Positions 1 to 11,870 of a stretch of 64,000 nucleotides of DNA are shown in pieces. The position numbers and the translations under genes are program-made. Location of the stretch: NCBI GenBank assembly GCA_039654915.1, contig CM077599.1, forward strand, positions 12,960,501 to 13,024,500, given 5' to 3'. The stretch is from Aquilaria yunnanensis (taxonomy: Eukaryota; Streptophyta; Magnoliopsida; Malvales; Thymelaeaceae). The stretch's first letter is position 1. The number at the start of each line of letters is the position of its first letter. Below the pieces are notes generated by a model, which had not been told where the DNA came from, made no database searches, and saw only the letters and a list, made by a program, of their open reading frames with translations.

Positions 1-420
1 TAACTCAAAATCAAATATATCATAGTTTCCAAACTTTTTGGTCAATTTCTTACCTTTTATTTTTATTTTTATTAAGTTATTGATTTAACCTTTGATTAAT
101 TAACATAAATTCAACATAATATTGTATTTCGTCATATTTTTTCATTATTAATGATTGAGATTTTGATAATGAGTTATTTACTTTAAAGATCCATGGTTCA
201 ATAAAGTACTTTGGTCCATAATTGTTAAAATTGAAAAATCCATATTATAACTATTACTCTAGATCTTCTATTTACTTTCTTGGTCCTCAAGCTTTTCTTT
301 TTCAGTTATTATTTTATGTACTATTTTAAAAGGTAAAACATTAGTTACCATTTTTTTTTCTCTTTAACATACCGACAATAATATTTTTATATTTTTTTAT
401 TTTAGTATCAATTTCTAAAA
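1..420. other. AT-rich intergenic DNA
   Basis: I see no gene, terminal repeat or structured motif here. It is simple AT-rich plant intergenic sequence. Confidence 0.6.
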
Positions 421-657
421 ATATAAAATGAAATTAAACTTAAAATTAAAGACTAAAAATTAAAAATTAAAATTAAAAATAAAAATAAAAATTAAAATTA
501 CAAATTTAAAATTCAAAAATTAACGGGCCAGCTTGGATTCGGCCCAGCTCGGCACAGGATCAGGTCAGGCCTGGCACGTGTCAACCAGGGTTGTGCCCGG
601 GCCCAAATATCTTAGGCCCAGGACCGGCCGGCCGGTCCGGCCCGCTGAACAACTCTA
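421..657. mobile_element. hAT-type transposon terminus (one end only)
   Basis: An A-rich run of repeated AAATTAAAA-like units (about 421-520) leads into an abrupt GC-rich stretch (530-650) full of GGCC and GGGCC words, ending at CTCTA (657). Read from the outside in, the end starts TAGAGTTGTTCAGCGGGCC. This matches the layout of the hAT end at 9275 (TAGAGATGAGCAATGGGCC). GGGCC-rich subterminal regions are usual in plant hAT elements. No partner end or 8-bp duplication was found to the left, so the element may be truncated or start before the window. Confidence 0.5.
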
Positions 658-2380
658 ATTGGGATGAGTCAGGATTAGAAAAATATGAATTAGTTGGCTG
701 GACTTATGAGTTTAAATGTGGGATTGAGTTTGTGAGGACTTCTAGGTTTAAAATATTTTTTGGCTTAATTAGACATGCACATTTTTTTATTGGTTATGCC
801 ATTATAAAAAACCCACAGCCATCAGTTTGAAGATTTCTAAACTCAAACAATAACTAGAAATCGCATGAGATCATATACCACTCAATTTGGTATGGATAGA
901 TTTGTTTGATTTTTACCAGTTAACAGGTATTGGTGAGTATCTCCACCCTCAACCCTCATAACTTCCATTTTTTTCAATTTCTCATCTGCACTGCACCCAT
1001 CATATCATTCTACCCACTCAATCATTAGTAATTTTATTAATACTAGTAACTACACACATAATATGTTGCACATGAATCAAATATTAAATTAATTTTTACT
1101 TAAATAGCTATAATTCTAATTATTTTTTAAAATAAATAATAGCAATAATGTTTTTACTTTTTTTTTAGTTTAGATATATTTCTGATTAGTTTTATTTTCT
1201 ATCTCTTACATAGTTTTTGTTACAATATTTCATAATAACTATTCTTATTTGCGTCATCCATTATAATATATAGCTCATTGTATTAGATTTTTGTTTAATA
1301 AATAACCTCAACAACAATAATCATAATAATCATAATAACAATAATATAATGTAGAATTTGCTACACGTAATAGTTACCATAAAAAAAACTGATAATTTTT
1401 TTTATTTGTGATGGTTGAGTATGTAAAAAATTACTTCATGATATTTTTAATATCTTATCAAAGATGTAAAAAATCCTCTTATCAATGAAAATTAATAATA
1501 TGCAATTTGTTAAGAAAAGATATTAATTTAATATCTTAATAGTATTATGTGTTTATAAATGTTATTAAAAGTTAATTAGCAAATTTTATCATAAGCAAAA
1601 AGCTAATTATTAGAATGGAAATTTTTTATTAGTTGGCTCAAATAATCAAATAGATTTACCATTAATGTATGATCATAACTTTACTTTTTAAAGAGACATA
1701 CGCTAAATTTTTAATAAAATTCAGTGATGTTCTATTCAAAATAAAAAGGACATAATACATGTGAGACTTCCAATAAGAAATTCAAGTAAGAATAAATTTA
1801 TTTTAAAAAGTATGATATAAATATGGGTCATGATATCAAAGTATAGATTTAGTAAGTAAACATTGAGTTTTGTTAAAGATATGTTATTATAAGTAACTAT
1901 ACATTACTCAACAAGCTTAATTACCCAACTCTTGACTCTTAATCAAAATACATTCACTCCCAAGATTTGAAAATCTACACTTACTCTCTATTTTATGGCT
2001 GATCCAATGTGAATATTCCAAAGATTAAGGTAAAGGCTTGTATAGCATTTTATCTTTTTGGGTAATTAATGCTTAACCATTGATTTAGAGATTATACCCA
2101 CATCACTGAAGTTTGAAAAACCTAGTCTTATCTATTATTCTTATAATATAATTAGTCAATCATGGAAAAATAAACTCATTAAAATAGAATAAAATCTTAG
2201 TACCTAAAAGGAAAACTAATAACTTAAAAATTTAAGATTTAGCCATTTTATATATCTTTGTACTTTTTTATTACATATAGATATAAATATAGATATATAT
2301 ATATATAGATATTAAGTTGTACTTTTAAGATCCGGTAAAAATATTTCAAGTTTAAAAATTATATAAATTGATAAATATTA
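658..2380. other. AT-rich intergenic DNA
   Basis: No ORF with protein-like composition and no paired repeats were seen. The sequence is AT-rich with short A and T runs and a small ATATAT tract near 2290. Confidence 0.5.
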
Positions 2381-2673
2381 CTACCTCTATCCCATTTTAG
2401 TTAAAACATTTGTCTGAGCACAGAGATTAAGGTGTATGTAATTTGTGCTATTTTTTTATGTAGTAAAATTTTAAATAATGATTAAAAAAGAAAATATTCT
2501 TTTTTTGGGTTTTGTGTAGTGAGAGATTGAGTGGAGATTAAAAAAAGAGTTTTTATTGGGTTTCATGTAAAATGATTATTTAATTGTTTAAACTTTTCCA
2601 AAAGAGGAAACGTTTCAACCTTTTGGGACTTCCTAAAAAGGAATACATTTCAAGTAAATTGGGACGGAGAGAG
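2381..2673. mobile_element. Tc1/mariner (Stowaway-like) MITE
   Basis: The left end reads CTACCTCTATCCCATTTTAG and the right end, reversed, reads CTCTCTCCGTCCCAATTTAC. Both fit the plant CTCCCTCCGTCCCA-type mariner terminus. TA dinucleotides flank both sides (2379-2380 and 2674-2675), as expected for TA target duplication. It has no coding capacity and is 293 bp long. Confidence 0.65.
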
Positions 2674-3954
2674 TATATTTTTAGGTGTGCTTAATAGATA
2701 TGTAAATCAAACACATATCTATTAAAAAATTTTAAATTTAGTGACATTTTTTTTTGTTTTTTGCCAAAAAAATTTATAGAAAACATAAAAGAAAATCAAC
2801 AATGCTCTTTTCTATTTTTCCTTTTCAAATACTAATCTTATTTTCCTAATATCAAGCCTAAGAGCTTGACATCACTTTGTTCTATTTTTTTGTTTCTTCC
2901 TTCTTTCCATCTTTTTAGTTTTTAAAATCTAATAAATAGTAAATGACAAATTTGAGTATCATTAAAAGAGGGAAATAAAATAAAACTTAAGGATAAAAAG
3001 GTCTTCCAATATTTTAACATATTCATATTTTTATAAGCTTTATCATATTTAAATTATTGATTCAAATAGACATAATTATGAGGTTTTTGAAGCTTTTAAA
3101 TTCCAATTAAAATACTTTGTTTAAGTTTAAGAGTACAGAAAATTGATAAAATTTTATGTTTAAAGACATATCTAAAAATATATAATTTAATTAAGGACAT
3201 ATTTATTGAAAAAGTTTAACTTGTTAAGGCTATTTAAGATTGTTTCACCTTTAAAATTTATACTTAATGTAAATGTACTAAAGCTAAAAAAAAAATCACC
3301 ATGTGCATTTCTCTTTTTTGTTTTTCAAAAAGTACACATGAGACTCCTATTTTTTTTTCTCTCTTTTTCCCTTTTAGATTCTTAATGTGAATTATGCCTG
3401 TAATAAATATACAACACCAAATTAATTTGAGTCTCATTATAAAAAAACACCAAATAAGTTAAGGGTATAAAAGCCAAAACAAATTATCAGATTCATACTT
3501 TTTCTAATATTGGTAATAGGACACTAAGTTTTAAGAAGTATAATGTTTATAATAAAATTAAAATCATTATAACAATTGAACAATTAACATGTATGTAAAA
3601 TAAAGACCTTAATTCTTTACTATCTTTATGGAAAAATTAGTAGTTTGATACAATAAAAGCTTTGTACTTTCTCTCAATATATGTCATAAATATTTATTTA
3701 TTCTTTTTAGGTAGATAGTAGTATTAGGGTAAAAAAATGTTTATAATTAAGCAAGAAAAGCTTGAACTACACTATCAGTACATGTCAAATGATTCTTAAC
3801 ATATAAAACTAACTTGTTAGAAGAAAATCCAAGTATAGAGCATCAACCCAAAATAACTTAAATAAAGATATAATTCATTTAGTATTAATTCATATTAATC
3901 CAAATATATTTTGCTAGCTTTTTGTTTGAAATCAATATTATCTAAAAGTAATAC

Positions 3955-3956
<2 letters not shown>
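2674..3956. other. AT-rich intergenic DNA
   Basis: No gene or paired repeat was recognised. Confidence 0.5.

Positions 3957-4019
<63 letters not shown>
3957..4019. repeat. (ATA)n microsatellite
   Basis: About 20 uninterrupted copies of ATA. It directly abuts the hairpin at 4022-4118. It is likely to vary in length between individuals. Confidence 0.95.
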
Positions 4020-4021
4020 CC

Positions 4022-4118
4022 ATTGAATAACATTTTTATAGTGTAATTGAATTTTAATTATTTATTAGGTTGAATAATTAAAAAATGTATAACAATTACT
4101 ATAAAAATGTTATTCAAT
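4022..4118. repeat. Short foldback hairpin
   Basis: The left arm (4022-4049) and right arm (4093-4118) are reverse complements over about 26 bp, apart from a 2-nt bulge, with a loop of about 43 bp. The arms carry the word AATAACATTTTTATA. It has the size of a very small MITE or a stem-loop transcript. No target duplication was assigned because the left side merges into the ATA array. Confidence 0.7.
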
Positions 4119-4543
4119 AAATTTTTATACACATATAGAATTACTTTTCAAATGATATTAGTTTTGGATGAAAAATCCTATAAAAATAAATCATTTTGGA
4201 TTAATCAAATTCAGACAATCATTTTTTTTTTCAAATGTATCATCTAAACCCCAAAACTTCAAGTTAAAGCATTCATGAATTCTTATAACTCTCTAATAAA
4301 TATGTCAAGTCAACCACATAGCTCTAATTCTGTTTGACAGTATTAGCCCCAATTGGTATAAATGAAGCTGAGGATTTAAATTCCAATGAGGCCTCCTAGT
4401 GTAAACAGACTCTTATTAAAAATTTTATTTTTATTTTTGTAAATAGAATTAAAACATTGGTATATTGTTATTATTTTCTTAATGTATGAATAACTACTAA
4501 TGAATGGTTGTAACTTTTAAGTATTATTATTATTATTATTATA
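4119..4543. other. AT-rich intergenic DNA
   Basis: No gene was seen. A short (ATT)n tract occupies about 4521-4541, next to the following MITE. Confidence 0.5.
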
Positions 4544-4775
4544 CTCTCTCCATCATAAGTTCTTTGCAACATTTAAGATTTTTTACTTAAGTTTGACTTA
4601 AATTTATTTTTCTTAACATTTTCCAGAAAAAATTGTAAAAAAAAAATTAAATTTAGAAGCCACAAAAAATTAATTTTTAAATATTTTTTTAAAAATTAAT
4701 AAATATTAATATAAATAAATTTAAGTTAAGCTTAAATCAAAAAATTGAAATGGTGTAAAGAAATTGGGATGAAGG
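4544..4775. mobile_element. Tc1/mariner-like MITE
   Basis: The left end CTCTCTCCATCATAAGTTCT and the reversed right end CCTTCATCCCAATTTCTTTA are diverged mariner-type termini. TA flanks both sides (4542-4543 and 4776-4777). The interior is AT-rich and non-coding. The termini are less similar to each other than in the 2381-2673 element, so it is probably older. Confidence 0.5.
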
Positions 4776-6862
4776 TAGTGGTTTGAATGACAAGTGAAGG
4801 AAAGAGGAATTAATTGAGCCAAAACTAGCATTCAAAAGCATTTATAAAAAAATATACGGAATATTTGTTCAATTTAACTAAATTTGGTGGTTAAAGTAAT
4901 GATTTCCCCAAAAATTAAAGCCTAAAAGCAGTTCTTGCATAACACCACTTTGGTACAACTCGTTAGATTTGATTGGCTCTCAAAAATTATAGAAATAAAA
5001 ATGATACTTTAATATTATTTAGTATAGAAAAAGAGTTAGTTGCTAAGAATAAAAATTTGTGTTCCAACATTTAAAAGGATGACCAAGTGGGAAAAATAAT
5101 TCTTATAATTTTTCTGATGTTTTAAAATATAAGAAATTGTAGAAAAGGGTTGCTACTAAAATTTATCTTTATTATAATATAAGCAACTAATTCAAGGGGC
5201 TATTTTTTTCCTAAAATTTTCTCTTTAGCCTTTGCTACAATAATTTAAATTTTTTTTTTCACAATATGTGATTGGATCATATGTGAATTATATGATTGCT
5301 CTAAGATGAACCAAATATCTAAGCTTTTAAAGTATATATTCATCCAAGTTGGAAAAAGAAAACTTAATTGACAAAAAAATTTTTATAGTTGAACAAACTT
5401 TGGCCATACTTGTTAAAATTAATTAATTTGAGTGGTCAGAGTAAGTTTAGTAATCAAAATAGTAAATTTCCCAAAAATTAAAGGCTAAATGCATCCTGTT
5501 TTTCATTTTTTTCTCTCGTATTATATTTCTAGTATTTTAATACTACTAAATATCTAATTAAATAGGCAACCACATATTTAGATCTTTATAATTGGATTAT
5601 TTTCTTTACCTCTTTTTAGAGTCCTAATACTAACATAACTCTAATTAAATAGACAATATAAAATTTGTATATTATTAAAAGAGTAAAAGAACTTAAAATC
5701 TCATGATAAATGAAAAACTACGGTGAATTATTATAAAGTTTTCACTTACATAAATTTGTAATGTATACTTTTTATATCTAAAATTATTTTTTAATATACA
5801 AAATTTATAGATTTTCATATGAAACTTTAATATAAGTTTTACTACATAATAAGCTTTCACAGTATATACTTATTCAAGTTGTAAAATAAAAAAACTTACC
5901 TGATAAAAAGTTTATATTCAAAGTTACCTTTTATAGTAGGATAAATTTTAGCGGTAACTGGGTCCATGAATATATAGCAGCTGCCGATATTTTCTTCTCT
6001 TGCTGGACGGAAAAACTAAGGATGGAGGAGCTAGTACTGTGGCTGCAGCTGATTAATGCTGCTACATAGAAGATAACAAGGAATTAATTAATGAAGCTGC
6101 AACCGGAGAAGCCGCGCTCGCAGCCGCAGCTAGGCAACAGCAGCAAGTGAAAAGGCCGGGAGAAGGAAGACTGAAAGAGAGCGTGCGAGTGCCCCAAAAA
6201 ATAATCCAATCTATACTCCTATCAACCCATCATATGTCTAGGACCGATTTTAGCCGGATTTATTTTTATATATCCGGATTAATATTAACATCCTCCCTTC
6301 AACAACTGTTTTCTTTCTTTTTTTTTTTCAATCAGTTTCCATTTATAATTTTTGGGTGCATTTAGATCTCCATTTATTAGAAAAGGCCTTTTTTTCTTTT
6401 GCCTGTCCGTGGGTGTATCCCATCCTAATTGCATTAGATTATTCCCTGCCCTGTTTTAGGGTAATTTGCACACCCACTAGTTAGAAGGTACTTTTATGCT
6501 AGAACATCCTAGGGGCACTTAAAATTTTGATCAATCGATCCAACCAAAACTGCTCTTTAACAATGCCAAAACTTGTCAGGTATTCAGCCGACGCAAACAA
6601 CATAAGGTTGAGAGCTTCATATATCAGAAGGGAAAAGGAAAGGGAAAAAGAAAGGCATCCAAAAATATATCTGTACAATGTTTCTAGTGGAATTTTCAAC
6701 AATCCGGTGGCTGCAGAAAATCTACATACAATTTGTAACCTGTTAATGCAGAGAAAGTATACAGAGAGGAGGTGGGGTATGTTACAGGAGCAAAGACATT
6801 GGCTTCTGGTCTTCAGTTAAACTTCGCTACAATCTACCTGGAAGTTTCCAGGCCAACATTAG
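4776..6862. other. Intergenic DNA
   Basis: Mostly AT-rich. A less AT-rich patch at about 5990-6210 is rich in GCTGC and CAGC words but has no convincing exon structure. ORFs around 6147-6820 on both strands have biased, repeat-like composition and were not accepted as genes. Confidence 0.4.
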
Positions 6863-7045
6863 TCACCAAGGCAATGTGATCAGCCAAATGATAGAAAATG
6901 CTGTAAGAATAGAGACAGTATGGGCAGTGCTTAATGCTTGAACCAGACCTGAAGATGAAGCACCATTCGCATGCTCACTTGATATGTATATCAATGTCTT
7001 GTTCACCAGTGGTAGTGCTGCTCCATCTTTTCGTGCTCCAAACAC
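6863..7045 (-). other. Exon-like open segment, family not recognised
   Basis: On the minus strand this 60-codon segment has well-mixed composition. It runs from about 7045 through a Lys-Asp-Gly-Ala-Ala-Leu-Pro stretch and a Ser-Ser-Gly-Leu-Val-Gln-Ala-Leu-Ser-Thr-Ala-His motif into a hydrophobic helix (about residues 43-60), then a stop. A potential acceptor (TTTCAG) lies just upstream on that strand. It could be the last exon of a membrane-protein gene or a gene remnant. I do not recognise the family, and no partner exon was found nearby. Confidence 0.25.
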
Positions 7046-8089
7046 TTTTTGGCTGAAATTTTACTTAGAATGAGCAGGACGCAGAGCCAGGGAAACTTAA
7101 TACTCGTCACAGTGATTAATCTCAAGGCTGCAGGACATGGTGCAACAAGAAGGGGAAATCTTCTAGGTTTAAGAAACTAGTTTCATCAAAATATTATAAA
7201 TCAGTACTGAAAGACAAAAACGAGGCCTTTTTATGTAAGGCTTTAAGAATGATTATGTAAAGCTTCCATATCCTAAGTTTCTTTTCAGTTTTTGATGGAT
7301 GAGGAAATCTTGAGAATCTTTGATTCCTCCTTGAAGTTTCTTCCGTTCAAATCTAATCCCTTTCCTCACCCCATGACAATTTTCCCTCCCTCAATTCTAC
7401 CTCTACATCAAAGAAAACATATGATGAACGAGAGAGAGAGAGAGAGCAGAACAGATAGACAAAAGAAGCCTTATGGTAACTATACACTACAATGGATAAT
7501 CAGCATCATTAGTGGATTGCTTTTTACTAATTGCTAAAGCTGAGCATAACAGTTTTGGCCAAATGAAGGTCCATAGAGATGGTAGAACTTTCAAACACAG
7601 CATCATTGGATAACTGGAATAGGTTATGACTAACAGCATTCAGATGGTTAGACAAACCGTTTAGAATTCCATGAACGATTTACTCTGCAGACTAAGAAAG
7701 AGAATAGCCCTGATGCAGTGATGGGTTGGTTCCGTCCCATCATCAATGACAAAGTTCAAATGATGCCTAATTATTAGTCATAGCGAACTATAATTACCTA
7801 AAGCCCTTAAAAATGAAGCAAAAAGAGCAATCCAAAAGTTTCAGAGAAGCACCACATCACATCACCAGGTGCATTATATAAAGAACTCAGAACTCAGCTT
7901 TCACTCGGAATCGAGCAATTACTTGAATTTTGTTTCTCTATCCTGTTCTATTAAATGTAACACGTTCACGGGACTCTGAACATTGATGCCATGATCCCGT
8001 AAAGTAGGTGAATTTGCTGGAAAATGCATGGCCAACGACGCCAATCATGCAACTCAAAGAAATAGAAAACCGGAAAAGGTTGGTGACCT
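7046..8089. other. Region 3' of the thaumatin-like gene
   Basis: No gene was seen. A short (GA)n tract lies at about 7431-7446. The part nearest 8089 should hold the 3' UTR of the thaumatin-like gene; no unambiguous poly(A) signal was chosen. Confidence 0.4.
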
Positions 8090-8934
8090 TCACCTCGAAT
8101 ACGGTGGCGGGCAAAATATGATCACGTAGTCGGCGCCGGAACATGTGTACGTGCTCGTCTTGTCGTCGTACGCGTAGCTGTACGAGCGCGGGCACGCGTG
8201 CTTGAAAAACTCCGAGTACGCCGACGGCCCACACACGTCCGGCGTCCCGTACGCCCCGCTGCAGCAGTACTGCGGATCCCCGAACGCTTCGCACGCGCTC
8301 CGGCACCCCAGCCCTCCTCCGTCGTCCTCACGAGCTACCCTCAGCTCCGCTGGACACGCCCCGTTCAAGTCAACCAAGCACCCCGTGGCGCTGCACCCGC
8401 CGCGGGAGCCGCCCTTTGGAACGATCAGCATGGGCAGGTTGTAACCGTCAACAAGGCTGACGTCATAGAAGTCCAAGCCTTGGTCGCCGTTGAGAGTGAA
8501 CTCCGCCAGCGTGGCGGGAGGCTTCGCGCCACTGCCGGAGCATTCTAATTTGCCGGAGCCGCAATCGCCGCTGAGACAGGAGAACTTGCCGGAGGAATCG
8601 AAGGAGCAGAGGGCCCGACCCCAGAGGCGACCGGACCAGGATCTGGGGATGGCGACAGTGCGGGATTTCCCGGGTTTGAGCGCAAAACCTGTGGTGGGAA
8701 GCTGGGCGGTGTTGGCGCCGGAGAGAAAGCCAGGCCAGATAGGGTGGCGGCATCTATTGACGATTTTGAAGGAGGCGGATCGGACTCCTGTGGATAAATC
8801 AAGAATCAAGAAAAAAAAAAAGAAGAAGGGTTGGGGATAAAAAAAAAAGGAGGAGAAGCTAGGAGATTGTTACCTGATGGGAGAGAGAAGGAGAGGAGGA
8901 AGAGGATAGCGGAAGAGAGAAGAAGATGATCCAT
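8090..8934 (-). CDS. Thaumatin-like protein (PR-5 family)
   Basis: Two exons: 8934-8874 (start codon and signal peptide) and 8787-8090. They join across an intron with a GT donor at 8873-8872 and an AG acceptor at 8789-8788. The product is 252 residues. Residues 1-20 are a hydrophobic secretion signal. The mature part has the 16 cysteines of large thaumatin-like proteins, which form eight disulfides in the family, and a thaumatin signature variant (Gly-Lys-Phe-Ser-Cys-Leu-Ser-Gly-Asp-Cys). The acidic-cleft residues (Arg, Glu and three Asp) can be placed. No C-terminal hydrophobic tail follows the last cysteine, so it is probably secreted to the apoplast rather than membrane anchored. Family members bind or cleave glucans and are often defence or stress induced; that role here is inferred. 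The start lies at the only ATG giving a signal peptide in frame with the splice junction. The coding part is GC-rich relative to its surroundings. Confidence 0.93.
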
Positions 8935-9274
8935 TTCAGAAGAAAGGAAGAAGGGAGAAGGAGAATTTGTGATACAGAAACAGAGCTGGCATTTTTTGAG
9001 ATCGGGAAGAAGCTTTTACTTTCCTTGCGAGTGGAGTATGTACTGTCAGTGGGCGAGACGGCCTCTCTCTCAACTGTCGCCTCTCCTCTTTTTGTTTTCC
9101 CCTGCACTGCTCTACGGCTGCTCGCTTGCTGCCTGTACTTTCTTGCAGCTCACAAAGAATCTAGGATTTTCATTCCTAGGCCACGCCCTTTACCATAAAC
9201 ATTCTCCTCCCTTGGGTGTTTTAATAGTTCGATTTGAACCTCAATTTTGCTGCTTTTCCCCTCCACTCTAGTTT
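8935..9274. other. 5' flank of the thaumatin-like gene
   Basis: Upstream region for the minus-strand gene. It has pyrimidine-rich stretches on the coding strand but no clear TATA box. ORFs on either strand are not protein-like. Confidence 0.4.
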
Positions 9275-10080
9275 TAGAGATGAGCAATGGGCCGAGTCCA
9301 CCCGGCCTAGCTCGGAACTGGCCTGGGTTTGCACAGCAAAGCTCGGCACAGCCTAGCACCAATTGGGCTAGGAAAAAGGTGGGCTGTTCGTGGGCCTACA
9401 AGGGAGAGAATGAGGCCGGTCTTGGGCCCAATTTGAGCCCAAGCCTAAACAAGGCATGAACTAGCTCGGTTGATTCGGGCCGGGCTGGGACTAATGTTGG
9501 GGTGGGAGGAAGCTGGCTAAGAATTAAAAAAAATAAAATTGGGGAAATGACATGAAAAAGCCCCTCAACAACTTCAAATGGCTCTGTAAGGCCCAAAACC
9601 CAATTTACCCTACTTCAACACCTAGAAATGGCTAGTATTCAAAGGAATTTTGGTCTAATAAATTTTTGGGCTCTTTTATAAATAGAGAGACTTATTTCCT
9701 CACTTCCTCACACCAACTCCTACAATTTCCTCTCTACATCTATTACATTCTCTACAATTCACTTCAAGCTCTCCTTCGTTTTTATTAATCTTTAGCTAAT
9801 TTATCCTTCATCTCTTCTTAGCACTTCATAATCTCTCATGATTTTTCTTTTTTACTCATTTCCAACAATGGCATAAAACAAAGCATTAACTCTACACTCG
9901 CTAAGAGCTCCTCCTCCCGCACTAGATTGGGGTTGTTATTCCATTGCAAGAATCTAGCAAAAAAAAAAAAAATCCACATCCAATAGGCTAATGAAGCCGC
10001 CAACATCGATATGACAAATATTGATTTGGAGTTCAACGAGCAAGCATCTGACAATGATGTAGAAGTCCAAGAGATCCCCT

Positions 10081-10099
10081 CCCCCCCCCCCCCCCCCCC
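10081..10099. repeat. Homopolymer of 19 C
   Basis: Nineteen consecutive C, preceded by four C and a single T. It lies inside the hAT remnant just before the BED-finger segment. The exact length is error-prone in sequencing. Confidence 0.95.
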
Positions 10100-10194
10100 A
10101 TTGTGGATCCACAAGGAGGTGATGGGTTGCAACTAACACCTCAAAGCCAACTCCCTATGGGCATGGAAGGTAAATCTCAATCTCATCTCAAATA

Positions 10195-11440
10195 TTTTAT
10201 GTAATAGCATTTTGAGACGGTTTGTGAGAAAGACACAAGGTTTGCCAAGTACAAGCATTGCGGAAAAAAATTGGCTCACAATGAGAACTTTGGGACCGGG
10301 ACACTATAGCGACATATTAAAAATGACCATCCTATGCACTATCTAGGTACCTAAGCTAATTCTAGTGGACAAATGCAGCTCAGGAATATGATCAGCGGTT
10401 TAAGTATTTTTAGATTTAATTAGCAAGAACGTAGAAAAGGTATGGCTAATTGGATGATACTCACTAAAAAACCATTCAGACAATCTAAGGATATCTATTT
10501 AAAAAATTGAATTAGATCTAACTTAAACCTAACATTTGAAAAGACATCAATGACAACTTCTAGAAGAGAAGCATTTAAAATGTATGAAGTTGGTAAGTTG
10601 AACTTAAAACCATATTTTTTTGTACTTGAATATTTTCTTGCTTTCACTAGTGATATGTGAACATCTCCTAAATGACATGACTATTTTTGTGTTACTGTAC
10701 ATTTGATTTGATGTAGATTTGGTAATACAAAATTTATTATTGCATTTAAGTGCATTGAATCAAATAATAATGAATGGAACATATATCAATGCATTTTAGA
10801 TACTTCGAGTTATTTTTATTGTGCTGATATAACTTTTTTATAGGTTTTAACAATGTATCAAATAATAATTTTTCTACTGTGAACTGTATAATTTTTTTGA
10901 AACCCCCTCGTGAAAGTGCTTCTTTCCATGTAAGATGTCTATGTCATATTTTAAACTTGTGTATCCAAAAAGGGCTGGAGGTTTTATAGACAAAAATCAT
11001 TCCAATTCATAGCACATAAGTGTTTTATAACATATTATTAATGTTGATGAGCACCTCCATGAGCTAAACAAAGAGTATTTATCCCACTACAAATATAAGG
11101 TAAGAACCATTACTTTTTCAACTATTGGTATTTCATCCTCCTCCTCATCGTTACCTTTCAACCCAGCGGAACAACTACTTAAACGTCCCCAACTTACATC
11201 CTCTAGCCTACTGAAAGTAGATGATTACCTCCATACCTTATTTGAGACAAGTGAGGATGATATTTTGAAATGGTAGAAACAAAAAAGCAACATATTTCTG
11301 ATTTTATCCATCATTGCTAAGGAGGTTGTGACAGTACTGGTCTCCACTATCACATATGTGTCCACTTTCAGTGCCAACAAACACATGATTTCAGGGAAAC
11401 ATCCAAGGTTGACAACAGACACAGTATAGGTATGTGTATG
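10195..11440 (+). pseudogene. hAT transposase remnant (BED finger and dimerisation domain)
   Basis: Around 10208-10334 a BED-type zinc finger can be read: a Cys-Gly-Lys-Lys-Leu-Ala-His stretch followed by Arg-His-Ile-Lys-Asn-Asp-His. The first metal-binding Cys is replaced by Tyr, and a stop replaces the residue before the Arg-His. Around 11250-11415 the C-terminal hAT dimerisation domain can be read (Asp-Ile-Leu-Lys-Trp, then a Leu-Ser-Ile-Ile-Ala-Lys-Glu stretch and a Val-Ser-Thr motif), again with a stop, in place of a conserved Trp. The region between is full of stops and short of catalytic motifs. No function is expected. Confidence 0.7.
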
Positions 11441-11870
11441 CAACCATGATTGAGGCCTTACTGCCTTACGAAAGTAAGATTAGAAGAGTTCGATGATAAG
11501 GTCCAGGATGATGAAGGGGCATAAATTAGATCCTAGGTTTTTCCATGTAACTCTTAGATTATATTTGATCTGATTATACTATGACGTATAAATTTTTGCT
11601 TTTATTTTCAGTTCTTTTTTTAACATTTTGCCATCTTTTCATGTAAGGCCCATTCTATGTTTTTTGTAAGTGCCACTTGGTTTTTTTATTAATAGAATTT
11701 GAACCAATGATGGTATTTTCCTCTAAGAATTTTTTTTTCAAATTAATTTTTTTTTTTTAAAAAAGGGCCCAGGCCTAGCACGCATTATGAGTGCTGTGCT
11801 CGGGCTTGATCTAATCAAGCGACTTAACTAGACCTAGGTCGAGCCGAATAGGCCCAGGAAAATATTCATC

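Larger units (their letters stand above)
9275..11870 (+). mobile_element. Decayed hAT-superfamily transposon
   Basis: The left end is TAGAGATGAGCAATGGGCC followed by a GGCC-rich subterminal region (9290-9480), as in plant hAT elements. A matching GGCC-rich region sits at 11765-11865. Between them lie remnants of a transposase in the plus orientation. The right terminus is degenerate, so the exact end and the 8-bp duplication could not be fixed. At about 2.6 kb it is shorter than typical autonomous hAT elements, and much of the catalytic domain appears deleted. Confidence 0.7.

Noticed and set aside
591..830. 79-codon ORF
   Set aside because: Begins inside the GGCC-rich hAT terminus and continues into AT-rich DNA; not gene-like.
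8122..8840. Several ORFs on both strands overlapping the thaumatin-like exon
   Set aside because: They are frame shadows of a GC-rich real exon, with Arg/Pro-rich composition; the accepted frame has all 16 cysteines and the family motifs.
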